NCBI GenBank assembly: GCA_013433145.1
Contig: CM024171.1
Span: forward strand, 7,502,065-7,566,064
Direction of reading: 5' to 3'
Length of the DNA stretch: 64,000 bases
DNA from: Ascaris suum
Lineage: Eukaryota > Nematoda > Chromadorea > Rhabditida > Ascarididae
Position 1 is the first letter of the stretch, and every line of letters begins with the position of its first letter. Made by a program: the position numbers and the translations under genes. Of the stretch, positions 1 to 11,577 are shown one piece after another. The notes under the pieces are model-generated. The model was not told the DNA's origin and did no database searches. It saw only the letters and a list, made by a program, of their open reading frames with translations.

Positions 1-810
1 TCGTCAAAGGACTTTATGGCGATACTGAAGTGATATTCGCTCGGTAGCTCCACGATTACCCACCGTAATCCAAGTTTACAAGTAGAGCCTTTATGACAGC
101 TTCTCCTATATGTGTTTTTCCTCTTCCCCTCACTATTCACCTTAAAAAGCTTTATCCAAACCGTCGGGAATATAAATGATCTACCTCTAAAGCAAAATGG
201 AAAATTTCAAAAATCATTGTGTTAGAATCACTGAAATATAATGAAATAAATAGAATGGATGAAATTAGACGAGCTAACGTAAGCATATAAGTTGATGTGA
301 TTGCCGTTCACAGTACACTTTATCAACGTGTATACAAGAAGACCATAATGCAGGGGAACACAATTATTCGTATTTCTAGTGTACCTATGAGCGATGCATC
401 GACTTATTCGTTCGCATAATCGACATTTCTGCGCAGCAATTAACATAACAAATAAAGCATACAACAACAAATAGAGCAAAGCTCACGCATGCTCGTTCTG
501 GTCGCAAATCTAAAGCAAATTTCTAACGACACTTCTCAATTTTCTTTGCGCCTATTTTGCAAACTGTCGGCACAAACCTCGCCAGCTGAAAGCCTTCAAA
601 TGAAAAAACCACTAACTAAACGGCATTTGCGCTTTCCCAAGCAACTGGAGAATTTCCATACCTCCGTTCAAAATATAAAACTTTCCAATCATCTTTCAAC
701 AACGGAATACTGGCATATTTGGTTGCTGAACAGAGTTGATCGGCTCGTGAATTAAGCCAAAAATCTTGTAAGGTGAGAAAGCGCGCAAAATCAGCAGAGC
801 ATTCTTTGAA

Positions 811-1404
811 GTGAGCAAAACAAACGTAAAATCTCGAAGAAACTCGAAAATGACAAAAACGCTGCGAATGAATTTTTCATTTGCATGGCTTGCTCGGATC
901 TGTATCATAACAAATCCAGGCAACAGCAGCAAGTACTCGCTGAGTGGAATAGCTCAGCCACTGAAAGTAAAACTGCGCAGCCTGCGCGAAGTTTACTTTA
1001 AAGTTTTGAAATGCCCTATGCACGTTCCGAAAAACTATTTCCCACTGGTGCCACATCAGCGATCCGTGAAAGCTGATTTCAACATTGTCAGAATGATGCA
1101 CGTAGGTTACGCGGAATCCAGCATGATTTATATGGGATCACCCGGCGCGCAAGTTACACTCATCTACCGAAACCAAATGCTCTCTTACAAGACAATCAAG
1201 CGCAGTCTGCACGCCACCGGTCCTTCGATCTTGTCTTTTTGTTTTGGCCATTTTGAAACCTTGCGTTTCTTAAATGTTGCTGCGTTTGATAAGTCCTTTC
1301 CCTTATTTTTTTCGTCAACCCTGTGTGCACTTCCCCCCCCCCCTTTTCCCAGCTCTTCAATGCGGGCCATGAGGGAGGTGCCTAAGGCCGAGAGAATCTG
1401 TTAG
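811..1404 (+). CDS. Unassigned 197-codon open frame, antisense inside the HGH1-like last visible intron
   Basis: This is the longest uninterrupted frame in the window. The frame opens at a GTG; the first ATG is at 850. Its middle part has good codon character and protein-like stretches such as SLREVYFKVLKCP, SMIYMGSPGAQVT and LIYRNQMLSYKTIK. The end runs through a C-homopolymer (1333-1343) coding a proline run. I recognise no family. It lies on the strand opposite the HGH1-like gene, downstream of its last visible exon. It could be a single-exon gene, part of a dispersed repeat with a coding remnant, or chance. Confidence 0.25.
   Translation: MSKTNVKSRRNSKMTKTLRMNFSFAWLARICIITNPGNSSKYSLSGIAQPLKVKLRSLREVYFKVLKCPMHVPKNYFPLVPHQRSVKADFNIVRMMHVGYAESSMIYMGSPGAQVTLIYRNQMLSYKTIKRSLHATGPSILSFCFGHFETLRFLNVAAFDKSFPLFFSSTLCALPPPPFPSSSMRAMREVPKAERIC
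1333..1343 (+). repeat. C11 homopolymer
   Basis: Eleven consecutive C within a pyrimidine-rich stretch. It is one of seven G/C homopolymer runs of 9-16 bases in this window. Confidence 0.9.
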
Positions 1405-2324
1405 AAATATGCCAGCAAATATATCCACATATCTATTATATAAACTCACATAAAACTGTTCCTGCTGGAGAATCATTTTCAACGATATATGAAATCACCG
1501 CTGCAATTTCTTCACCTCAACCGAAGTCTATAACGACACGAAAGTTGACTTAATAAAAGGTGAGGTCGGTGTCAAGGCGGCCACATTCGAAATGCTTTTT
1601 GTTTCAAACGTATGTTGAGTGAAATTCGTTGCAAAGCAATTTTCGTAATGAGCATCCATTTTTTAATGATTCAAAATTTAACTATGCAAATCTGCGTGGA
1701 GATTTTGTTTCGCTTAAAATTTGCATATCTGACCGAATTCTTGCCATTCTACGGAACTTTTGCGCTAAAAAAGCCCGCATTCAATCAGCAGAGACTTATA
1801 TTTTTGCCTCTAATGTGTAGCAAGTGCACGCAATATACGTACAACAATACGTCGAGCAGCCTGATTCGTCTTGCAGTTCGAGGAATTGGCACGAGAACGA
1901 TAGGCTCGATTCATATTTAGTGAGAATATGAATAAGAAACGCGATCTCGAAATGAGGCCTTTATATATGAGAGGGGATTTCAAAATTTATGGCAAAACCG
2001 ATTATCGGTTCAATCAAATTTTTTACACTAAATTAGACCTATCGAAGTAATCAAGCTTAATCACATATAACAAGGAAAAAGCCGCAGCACACTCCAATGT
2101 CATAGATGAAAGTTGCGCAAACAGCAAATTACGGCAGCAACTGGCTTATACCTGAAGAAGATAGTTCGAATCCTATCAGGTATTAGCACTATGGGCGATG
2201 TAGTGCGAAGCCAAGACATTAAACGCCCATATTGTGTGGCTGGCATCATGGCACACATGCCCGCTGCTGCGGTATATGGAATAAGGATTATTACTGCGAT
2301 AAAAGTGTGCATATATGAGCATAC

Positions 2325-3845
2325 CTTAGATGCAAAATGAAGGGAGAGATTCGAAAGGAGCTTCGCCGCAAAGGTGGCGATGTTCTCACGATCACGACAA
2401 CTTCTGACGCAGATGGTCACGACGTCGCTTTTCTCGATGATGTAGTTGGCGCAAACATCGTCTACAGATGCAATATTCGTCAACGCCGACAGCAACGGTG
2501 AACGATCCTCTGGAGTCGATTCAAACAATAAACAAAGTGCTCGACCCAACGCGAAATCTTCCTTCTGAAAAGCAAACAAACCTTTCTGTGACGGGTGCGA
2601 TGAAAGAGAAAAAATCTAGGCTACCTACCAGGGAGATGGAAAGGACGAGCACAACACCGTTTACGACAATCTTTGCAGCAATGCAAGGCACATGTTGCTA
2701 ACATATGCACACAAGAAGTACTAGTGACGCCAAGTTCGGTAACTGTTTAACGATTCTTCATGTATATAAAAATTGGCGCTCGCATTTAAAGTTTGCAATT
2801 CCATACAAGCCTTCTAGCCAATTTCTTGCGGAGGAAGCAATATCACTAACGCTTTCGCAGATTCACTTCATGCCGCGCAGAAAGCTGCGTAATTTTGAAA
2901 TATGTGCCTGGGACATTCACCCCAACTTTTTTTTTGAATTCCAGTCTCCTCATTTTCTCCCTCGGGCCTTTTCATCCAAAAATCTCATATCGGACTCTTT
3001 TAAAGAAAAAATCATGACTGCTATGTTACAGTCGGCTGTGCTGCTTCGTTTCCGTTTTCTACCTCATCACGTTAAGCCTATGATTGCTTCTCTTGCATAT
3101 TATCAGCAGCTGCGATAATTTCACACAGATAAACGCCATGTGGGCGAGAGAATCGAGAAAATAGATAACAAACATACTGATGACAAATGCACCGACCATG
3201 TTTTCTTAGCAAAGCCTTGCAAACGGAAGAGATGAAGCAGCTCTGTGGCAAGAAAAACGGGGGATGCTGTGCTTTCAATGAAGGTGGAAAACGAAAAGTT
3301 GAAAGGTGCTTAATGACGCGTCGGCGCTTCCACAGCGAATCACGGTGAACTTCAAGATTTCCTCCTTCCCTCCTCTCTCTCCTCCCCTCCCCCCCCCCCC
3401 CACTCCAGCTAGTACCGTTGCTAAAGAATTTTGCAAACACAGGAGACTAACAATACAATTGACTTCTAACTGGGTGCCGTCCTCTTCAATAATACTTCAA
3501 ATTGAGAACTCCAAAAATCCTCATCACCGGTCGATGCAGAAGGAAAAGCATCAAGAAGTCATTGATAAGACACAAGGTTATCGCCACTAACGAGAAAAAC
3601 CACAAATCCTTTAGCTTCTTCCGAAATGAATGTAAAACCTGAACCAAATTCAACAGTGAAATGCTTGAGTTCAGCGAAGGAAAGTAACGCTATGCAGCCA
3701 TAACCTTAAAGAGTTGAGGCCCTTCGTCGGCTGCCGAAACGCCAATAATGTAAGCGATCGCAGAACGCCTTACATCAATTCGTGTACGCGGCTCCAAGAA
3801 TTGAACCAATTCGAAAATTGCTGACTGATGATCCTCTCCACTCAT
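2325..3845 (-). CDS. HGH1 (FAM203)-like ARM-repeat protein, 5' part only
   Basis: Two exons are visible, complement(3705..3845) and complement(2325..2564), 47 + 80 codons, both phase 0. Exon 1 starts MSGEDHQSAIFELVQFL, followed by EPRTRIDVRR; exon 2 contains LLSALTNIASVDDV and AAKLLSNLSLHF. The order 'acidic start, LVQFLEPRTR, LxALTNIAS, AAKLLSNLS' is that of HGH1/FAM203 proteins, armadillo-repeat chaperones reported to help eEF2 folding in the cytosol. The donor after exon 1 is AAG|GTTATG, the exon 2 acceptor is TGCTTTTCAG, and the last donor is AAG|GTATGC. HGH1 proteins are about 350-400 aa, so two thirds of the gene is missing; it must lie beyond the left edge or in exons I could not find in 1-2324. 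The family call rests on short motifs, so another ARM-repeat protein is possible. Confidence 0.6.
3389..3401 (+). repeat. C13 homopolymer in a CT-rich tract
   Basis: Thirteen C preceded by about 35 bases of almost pure pyrimidine (TCC/CTCT), inside intron 1 of the HGH1-like gene. Confidence 0.9.
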
Positions 3846-5588
3846 TGCTCCCACCTAGAGATTAGAAGTGCAAAACTGCGCACGGTATATCGGCGTCAAA
3901 AACGGCATAATATTAGACGATATTAAATCAATAAGAGTGAGATAACTTCAGCTTCACTAACATTGACTTGAAGCGATTAAACTGAATTCCTATAAATTGG
4001 TGGACATCGGGCAAATTTCCTTTGGTCAGTGGGGCTCATGAATGAACTAAATATAAAAGACAGATGGAAATTTCAATTACATTAGAGGCGACAATTGACG
4101 TAGTTGACAGAAATAAGGGTTTGTCAGATAAGGTTTAAGAACGAATTTAAAACGAAAAGTTGAAAATACGTTCTAGTTGAGAGGCTCAAGATGAAGGTGG
4201 CTCTAGAAGGTCTGTTAACACTGATCCCTTTTTCTGACGTCACAACCAACGAGAATTGGTGCCTCTATGCTATCAGTTTCTTTTCATTTTCCTACAATAT
4301 TTCGTCGCTTATATATCGAATGAATTTGCAAAGTTTGCTCAACGATTCAGCCGAAGAAATACAACAAATGAATGAAACAAGCAACCAAGAACCGGCATCC
4401 ACTGACTCAAAGAAATATAAAGCAAACACCCCCTTGCTGGACCGGCCGAACGCTAGCCTTTAGCAATGAACATTACCGCATGGTCGAACATTTCAAAACA
4501 TCGGCCGTCGTCATTCAGGGGATTTGAATTTTTTAGGACAAGTGGGGCGTGAATGCGATGCTTAGTGAGGCAGAGGGGTCTGGCCATCATGACCTTGATG
4601 GAGCACACCCCAGAAGCCACACTTTACGGACGGAGGACAAATTTTCTAGCCGCGGTCTTAGACTCGAAGTTCTCGGCCGTTTCGTAAAGTCGGCAGCTAG
4701 GCATAGGCGGCACAACGATAAACCATAAATATCGCCAAAAACAAAAACATTTTTGGCGCGCTTACCGTATTCAAGAATGTCTCACCTGGTTTGTGATTTT
4801 GCCATTTTCGCGCGGTCTGCGGTTTTGGATTTTAGTGATGTCCTGCTGAAACAAACCAAGGACAACCTTATGTTTAATATCCGTACAGGCCTTACCACCC
4901 TTCCCCGCTTCATTATTATGTGTTCAAAGCTTTACGCCACTATGTTTCACTGGGTGAGGTCATCTTGCGAACCGAACCGCAGGATGGTCTCATCTACTGG
5001 ACGCGGTAACACAACTGATTCAGAAGGATCGGAGAGGTGGATTACACCAGTGAAAGGGTGGATGAATAATTGAATGAACGAGACGTTTTCTAATATGAAC
5101 GAGCAGTTACATAACAAAGTTTCCGATAAAACAAAGAATTAATTGCATGCAATCGAAAAACCAGTGAATATGGAAAAAGCTTAAAAACACACCTGTCTTA
5201 ATCCATTCCTTCCTCTGTCATCCCCGTCTAACCGTTATGTGGTTGTGGCTGATAAGCTATTGCGTTCTAAGAGCCACTTAGATCAGTGCGGTATATCTGC
5301 TATATCCGCTCTCCGGTGGTTGTAATCAATAATAACTACTCTTCTCCCGCACATCATTTCTGCAGTCCTTTGCATTTCCATCCCTCATGATCTCTAACTT
5401 TTCATTTTTTTTCCTTCACTTCCTCTTGGGATTTCAACACAATGTTGAATGCTCTGTCCACTATTCAGATGCTTTGCTGTTTCTTTGCATATTTGTTTTG
5501 TCGAATATGTGACTTCCTGCCTTCTTTATTGCAAAATAAAGATATTCTTGTTTGTTTTGTTTTGTTTGTTTGAGAGCAGCCTAATGCG
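3846..5588. other. Upstream region of the HGH1-like gene, mostly without recognisable genes
   Basis: A plus-strand frame at 4191-4463 ends in a plausible coding segment (4320-4463, including SAEEIQQMNETSN and TPLLDRPNASL) but has no clear acceptor or homologue. A GC-richer patch at about 4540-4730 looks like repeat sequence. The rest is AT-rich with no exon I can support. Confidence 0.4.
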
Positions 5589-5933
5589 CTAAACCTTACG
5601 AAAACCTCGCCAGATATTGAGGTCCGCATTTTTTGATTGTTTTTTAGCGCAGCTTTTGACTCTTCTCTGATTTCTCTCCTTCGTTGACAGCATCTCCAAC
5701 CAGTCGAAATGGCGGCTACGGGGTAAAATATTTACAAACCTTTGCTTGATCGAAAAGGTTTCAGTTTGTAATGGTACCCATCCATGAACCTTTCGGGTCT
5801 TCCCTTGCTCGTGAACAGTGCTTGTGAGGGTGATTGGGAAAATCTGAATTTGCTGCTCAAGGAACGAATGATACCATATAGATGAGCCGATACGACGTGA
5901 TAGAACTTGTCGAGAATGGCCGCGGGAGTTCAT
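5589..5933 (-). mobile_element. Decayed mariner-like (Tc1/mariner) transposase fragment
   Basis: A 114-codon frame contains, in order, EQGKTRKVHGWVP then KQRFVNIL and RSRHFDWLEML. The first block matches the mariner transposase pattern 'ExGKxxKxxxWVPHEL' that ends the helix-turn-helix region. The second matches the following 'RxxIxxxLLxRxxxxxFLxxLxTGDE' block, but the catalytic TGDE motif is lost. No terminal inverted repeats or TA duplication were located, so this is a relic. The length is about a third of a full 345-aa transposase. The match is from memory of conserved spacing, not an alignment. Confidence 0.5.
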
Positions 5934-7176
5934 CCTTCATCGTCTAACGATCGAAACGTGAACCGAAGTTTCAGCCCTCTTTTATATCGCGGAAGTAGCT
6001 AGTGGAATCAGAAAGAAATGGTAGCAAAAAGAAGATTGGATTCCCAGAATACGCTGGAAGTAAAATACGTATTTCAGCTGAGAAAAGCCTACGAGACACT
6101 CAATATCTTCCGATCGCATGCAATATCACTTCTATTATCCGTTCAGTTTTGAGAAAAAATAATCGCTCTTTTGCAACGGAACTCGAGAAGAAAGAACAGT
6201 GAAGTATTCTGTGAATATTGGCCACAAGAATAAGAAACAAATGCCAACTTGCGCCATGTTATATGCGTGAACTTACTACGGTTACGTTATGAAGTATTTA
6301 TTGCGCTTTACGCAAGATTTATTTCTTTATTTCTATACTATATTTTAACTTAACTGAGAGGAAGGTTGTGGTCTAGAGGCATTGAATTTGTGATATTTGC
6401 GCCAGAGTGCGTTGCAGTTCTCAAGGGACCGGGGTCGGGCGCTAAGGTCACCTGAATAGTAATATCGGAAATACTAAATCTTCTTCTTTAACTTCTAGAA
6501 AGCGTCCAAACATCACCTCTTTCTACTTAACCGAATTTTTAACCCGGCACATCATCTACCGTTAATAATCGGCTTTTAAAAAATAAACTCAGCAGATTTT
6601 TTGCAGATTTCTCTGCCGTTGTTACCAATGAAATACAACTGTGAAAGAGGAAGAAATTATAATCGAAAGGATTTATATTTTTTTGTATTTGATAAGCGCA
6701 AAGGCCTATGGTAATCTTGAGCTTTTTGGTAGGAGCGCACCTAATTGGAGAACACATACTGAGTTGTGCCAATAATTGCAGTTCTATGGTGTTTTTCTTT
6801 GAAAGAAAGTATCAGAAAGGCGAAATCTCGAGTACTGAGATGTCGCCTAATTTTTGTAAGCATTTTTCTATGCGCATCGGAAGCTATGTGCATTTAGCAT
6901 AATATTTTTTTACAGAGTTGACCCCTCTGAAAGCACTGCAACAATAAGTGATTCGATTCGCAGTGATTTGATGTGCGTTTTTGCCAAGCATCAAAGTGCA
7001 CTCTGCCCGTTTTCTCTTATTTTTCGGTTAGGATGGACCAAAGTTCATCCTTAACGAAATCTCCTGCCGCCATTCGTTCGAAACTTGGAATATTTTTTTA
7101 GACGATAGTTGATCTGACGCCGGAACTAGATGTGTGTGAAAGTCCTCAAATATGTTGTAAACCTAAAACTTCACAG

Positions 7177-7446
7177 ATGGCCTACGGTCGACACATTTCG
7201 AAGAGTCTCAAATTTCTCGCATTCGGGATTATCCTTTAGCCTTGAAGTGCTATCGGGCGAACTGCCTGCTTGATGCTTTAACGGATGTGTTCGCAATGTG
7301 CAGTGAACTGAGTCGAGAAACACACGATGAAGCGGAAAGGTGCGGTGAATCGCCATTGTTGGATTTTGAGAAACGTTGTTTATATTCCGCCATCAAAAGC
7401 GTAATAGCAACACTGATGATTACCATCTCAAGAGTAATGATTGCAG
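7177..7446 (+). CDS. Isolated coding exon, unidentified (90 residues)
   Basis: A strong acceptor (AACTTCACAG) opens phase 1 and a donor G|GTTTTAG closes phase 1, with no stop in between. The peptide is helical and rich in charged residues, including FEESQISRIRDYPLALK, CLLDALTDVFAMCSELSR, LLDFEKRCLYSAIKS and IATLMITISRVMI. The alternation of charged and aliphatic positions recalls vinculin/alpha-catenin-type helical bundles, but I cannot show that. A second exon-like stretch on the same strand (7971-8123) may belong to the same gene, though its phase does not join directly. Neighbouring exons were not found. Confidence 0.4.
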
Positions 7447-7970
7447 GTTTTAGGGCTTACTGAGAACACCACTCTGCCGATATGTCGGTCCGCTATCATT
7501 TAGCGTCCTCTTATATTCAGGAAACAGTTTGCAGCACTAAACTTAAAAGCGTAAGAGACTAATCAAGTGTAGGCATCTGAGGAATCCAAGCAAAAAATGT
7601 ACCAACGTTCATCCGTCCAATGCTAACATTTCATAACATTCGTTCAAAGTGTGCAATAAATAATTGCATGACTGTAGTAGTGAGAGGAAAGAGTCGTTGT
7701 TACCACTTCTCAGATGATGAATTTTCCTTTCTACTTGATGGAGAACTAATCGCCAACTTTTATGCACTTCGAATGATAAGAACAATTAAAAAGGAGTGGT
7801 AGAGTGTATTTGAACGCGCAGTTAGTGAAATTCCTATTCATGTTTTGCTGATCGTTATGTTGAATGTGGTTTTAGATGGTGGTTTTTTTTTTGGTCGGTA
7901 GATCCGAGACCCAACCTTTGCGGAAGGCATTAGACACCTGCCGGAAATCCATCCGGACTGGAGCTCCTAG

Positions 7971-8123
7971 ACAATGCATAGGGAATTTCTACATTTATCT
8001 ATGAAGGAAAGTGCACATGCAGCAGTTTGTGCGTGGAAACACCTAAGTGCTTTCAACTTAACCGTCGTGAAACGACAAGTGCAGCTATCGATTAGCGTTG
8101 CCAGAACCAAGCAAGAAAGACAG
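7971..8123 (+). CDS. Possible coding exon, unidentified (51 codons)
   Basis: The exon is phase 0 at both ends, between acceptor GCTCCTAG and donor CAG|GTATGG. It reads TMHREFLHLSMKESAHA and continues through VVKRQVQLSIS to a charged end. The GT-rich, repeat-like stretch just before it (7870-7970) weakens the case. Confidence 0.25.
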
Positions 8124-8237
8124 GTATGGCTGACAGCGTGTGATATTGATAACTTGCAAAAGAAACACGTGGACAGTGTGGCTTAAAGTATCTTTGTGCT
8201 TACGTATCTCACTTCACTGTTGCACACCTATACATTT

Positions 8238-8426
8238 CTAGACGCAGTAGTTCAGCCCTGCAGGTGTATCTTCGGCCATGTGGCCCTTGTAAAGGACTGC
8301 ATCATTGATGGCATAAGAGTTTTGCTTCTGGACGTTAGCGCCATCGGTGTGGGCACTAAGAGATACTTCGGCTGCGAAGTGGTTTTCATCGAGCTTAACT
8401 TCGTTTCGTTGCAAGGCGAATAATTT
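8238..8426 (-). CDS. Possible terminal exon, unidentified (62 codons plus TAG)
   Basis: This minus frame has much better codon character than the overlapping plus frame. It includes RNEVKLDENHFAAEVSLS, AHTDGANVQKQNSYAIND and YKGHMAEDTPAGLNY. The acceptor (GAGCCGTAG) is weak. Nothing recognisable; it may be the 3' exon of a minus-strand gene whose other exons lie between here and 10.2 kb. Confidence 0.35.
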   Translation of the reverse strand, partial: KLFALQRNEVKLDENHFAAEVSLSAHTDGANVQKQNSYAINDAVLYKGHMAEDTPAGLNYCV

Positions 8427-9983
8427 CTACGGCTCAGCATCGCAAATAAAATGATGCACAGCAATATTCTTCACTTTGGCAATTTTCACATTATTCGTGG
8501 CGGTCACGTGGCAAATATAAACAATATTACTCTCCAGTTTCACTTTTTGATAGCTCATTTTTCATCGGATATTTCATACGAATATTTTTTGACGGCGTGG
8601 TCATCAAAGAAATTTGACCTTCAAAGTTTACAGCGGTTATTGCCTTCATATTTTATACCCAAAAGGTCATGATATTGTGATACTATCAGAATCAGTTGAT
8701 AAAAGCAGAAATGACGAGTCGATGCGGCTATAAAAACCGGGCTTACAGCAGTTTAAAATATCTATAAGGAGACTTGTGCAAGTTGCCAAGAATATATGGC
8801 CTGTGGATGGCCAGATGAAGGATAATTAGTTGCTGCTCATGACTACTGGCAACCTCCTCAGGTAAATAGAAAAAATGAGATTCTAGTTGATGACAAGGCA
8901 GGAAAATTCACATTCCCTCCTAGATCTGAATCCTGGTATCTTTCAATTCACAGAACCCCATGTCGATTCTATTTGTGCTGTCTGTGAACCGCCAACTGAT
9001 CTCGATTCTGTTTATGAGGTTTACTAAAAAAATTCGCTAATCACCAATGACGATTGTTGTAACAGCCAGTATATATCCAGCTCCGCAAGCGTTGCGTTTT
9101 CAAGATCGTGTATAAATAGTACATGGGCATTTCTCACAAAACTTCAGAGAAGGGCATTTTGAAGGTAAGAGAGAGGAGATTCATTCCGGTGGCTACTGTA
9201 TCCTATTTGTCATCCTCATCTGTTCATCTTAACTAAAAACCTTTTAAAAATTTTTGAACGGATATTATCAATGGAGAAGTTCATGATCGAAAACAAAATT
9301 CATTACGATATTCTCAATCGGCCCACAAAACATTTGCAATTGGAGACATTTCTAAGTGAGTCTTCTAATGTTTTTTTATGGTTGAGGTCGATCGTTTCTA
9401 TATCACATTGAGGTGGACAGAGGTCGGGAAACATGATCGCGGTGGTGTTATGATTGCGGCGTGAAGTTAGACTGTTGCGCCATACTCGGTTTACTCGTTG
9501 ACGCAGCAATGTTTTCCGCGCGGATTAACGCCACTGATTGCGTACCGCAACTCCCTTATAAGCGCTTCCTCGCCGCCCTCAAAATCTCATTTCGATAACC
9601 TGCCGCTCTCATGAGAATATTTTGCACTTCACGAAAGGGATCGGTGTATCCATCGCGGCCTTTTACCGTAGCCACCTTCACTTAGTTAACACGTATCATT
9701 ATGTTTTCTGGAGGGAGACGGTGAGAAGAGTGGAGGTTCAACCCAATTCAACCATTTTCCAATTCTTTCTCTTTTTCCATTGTCTGAATAGGAGTGTAAA
9801 GTGAAATATTGCTTCATTTAAGATAAAGAACATATTTTATGGAATACGAGCTATTCTCAGCACTTAAAGGATTCTTTAGACTCTGAAAAGAACTATTTCC
9901 AATGTTAATTACATTCAAAAAGAACAAAAGACATAAAATCCGCGAATTTCACTTAGTAACACCTATAAGAGAAGCAGTTTTCT
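8427..9983. other. No supported gene
   Basis: AT-rich sequence. A minus frame at 9303-9509 (including MFPDLCPPQCDIETIDL) is mildly coding-like but has no convincing splice sites. Confidence 0.4.
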
Positions 9984-10193
9984 TTAATAATTCATTCTTT
10001 TTCGTGCCCGATATTCCATAATTATTGAGCAGTCGCTTGTCTCAAACAACAAATATGATGAGCACAAATAATCATATTCAAATTTTGTGCCGAAGCCCAA
10101 AAAGTTATGACAGAAAGTTATGTTCGTTGCCCTCAGCACGGTCCATAAATCCTCTATTGTGACAGAACTAAGAGGGGCGTGTGGAAGCGGCAC
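9984..10193 (-). CDS. Possible terminal exon, unidentified (69 codons plus TAA)
   Basis: An excellent acceptor, CCAATTTCAG, leads in phase 0 into VPLPHAPLSSVTIEDLW, then ATNITFCHNFLGFGTKFEYD and a stop. The sequence is plausible as coding but matches no family I know. It could be the 3' end of a small gene in the 10.2-11.5 kb gap or a stray open frame. Confidence 0.35.
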   Translation of the reverse strand: MPLPHAPLSSVTIEDLWTVLRATNITFCHNFLGFGTKFEYDYLCSSYLLFETSDCSIIMEYRARKRMNY

Positions 10194-11577
10194 CTGAAAT
10201 TGGTGACCGTGTAGAAGACGATTTTACATTGATAGCAGTAGGAGATTTATATTTGTAGAAGGCAAAATTTTTGCCATAAATGTTAGTCTTATGTGGTCAG
10301 GTTTATTTAACTTTCTATTGCCACCTCATCTGCCTTGAGCAACAAATAGTGCAAAAATAAACTATTCAAAAGCAATGTTAGCTAAATGCACCCAGAAGTA
10401 AGAAATTACCTCACACGTTGAAACGGCTGCGTCGGAAGGATGCGGGGGGGGGAATGGATCTGTGAATGGATCAACTTTTATAAGGGTGTCATATGAACGA
10501 TAAAAATTGCAATATTTTGTGCGCAGTGCTCACACTTTATTCAACTTCTCACTTCACAACGCACCATGCGCAACGTTAAACTTAATAGGGAATACAATGG
10601 ATCTCTGTATAAGTGAAGGATGTGTTGTGTGCAACAGCTGAAGAGCTGAGCTCACAGATTAGATAAGCTCTGACAAAACTTTAGTGCGTAGATAATAAAA
10701 TAGAGTGATAAATTCGCTTCATCTGTGAATTTCAACATTAACTGTGGGCAGTTTCAATGCATATGCGCATAGTTTCATCATGAGCAGATACTGTTAGGTA
10801 ATATTGAAGGGAGTTTTCGCGCAGCGTGCTGAGGAGAGGCACTTAAAGAGTTTTGATGTTGTTATTCCAGCACGTAGCAGTGAAATTCTATGAAATGTAA
10901 TACGCGCTTAACATCAACTTGATGCATTATTCTGTCAAAATGCTGCAACCATTTGACAACTACGTGGCAAAAAGTATTCCTGCCATCCGATTCATAGAAC
11001 TTCCCCACGTCTTTATTTGTTCACCGAGAAACAATTACCTCGTCGAAGTTCCAAGACATTTACAAATTTCGAGAATGTATATATGCTATAATATAGTGAG
11101 AGTTTAATTACTGGGGAAAAAACGATAGAAAATACAAAGTACAATGGAATGAAAGGCACCACAAAGAAAGCTGTGAACACCGGAATTGTATGACTGGATG
11201 ATGTGAAGCTTTTAGCTGTAAGTATGGTTTTTTTTCATGCAATTATCAGCCGATTGTCAATGTTGTGGTGGCGGCACTGTGTTTTCCCATTGATAGTAGA
11301 GAAGAAGGATAGTTTCAAGTTGTTGCAAGGACTGTGTAGAATTCACCTTTAAATACCTTCGAAAAGCAATACCTTTAAGTATTTCAAATACAAATTTTTT
11401 ATAAAGTTTGCCGATTACAAGCGAAAATTAATAGGTACGTTGATACGAATCGTTCAGTGAAAAAGGTGTTTACGAAGGCGGCAATGCTGAGTTTTGAATG
11501 CCTATTGGGAAGGGAAGTGTCGGTATTGTTTGAGGTTCGTTTGGCATATTGACCTTTACGAAGATCCGATGGGTAAA
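10194..11577. other. Intergenic region downstream of the membrane-propeller gene
   Basis: It contains a G9 run (10444-10452). A plus-strand frame at 10919-11107 begins with ATG and reads protein-like (for example FDNYVAKSIPAIRFIELPH). No neighbouring exon was found, and I do not call it a gene. Confidence 0.4.

Noticed and set aside
2160..2180. GTTCGAATCC, tRNA B-box-like
   Set aside because: No matching A box, acceptor stem or cloverleaf can be drawn around it; the arm itself has an eight-base loop.
2705..3118. 137-codon plus frame inside HGH1-like intron 1
   Set aside because: Composition is like random AT-rich sequence, with no codon bias, no splice signals and no homology.
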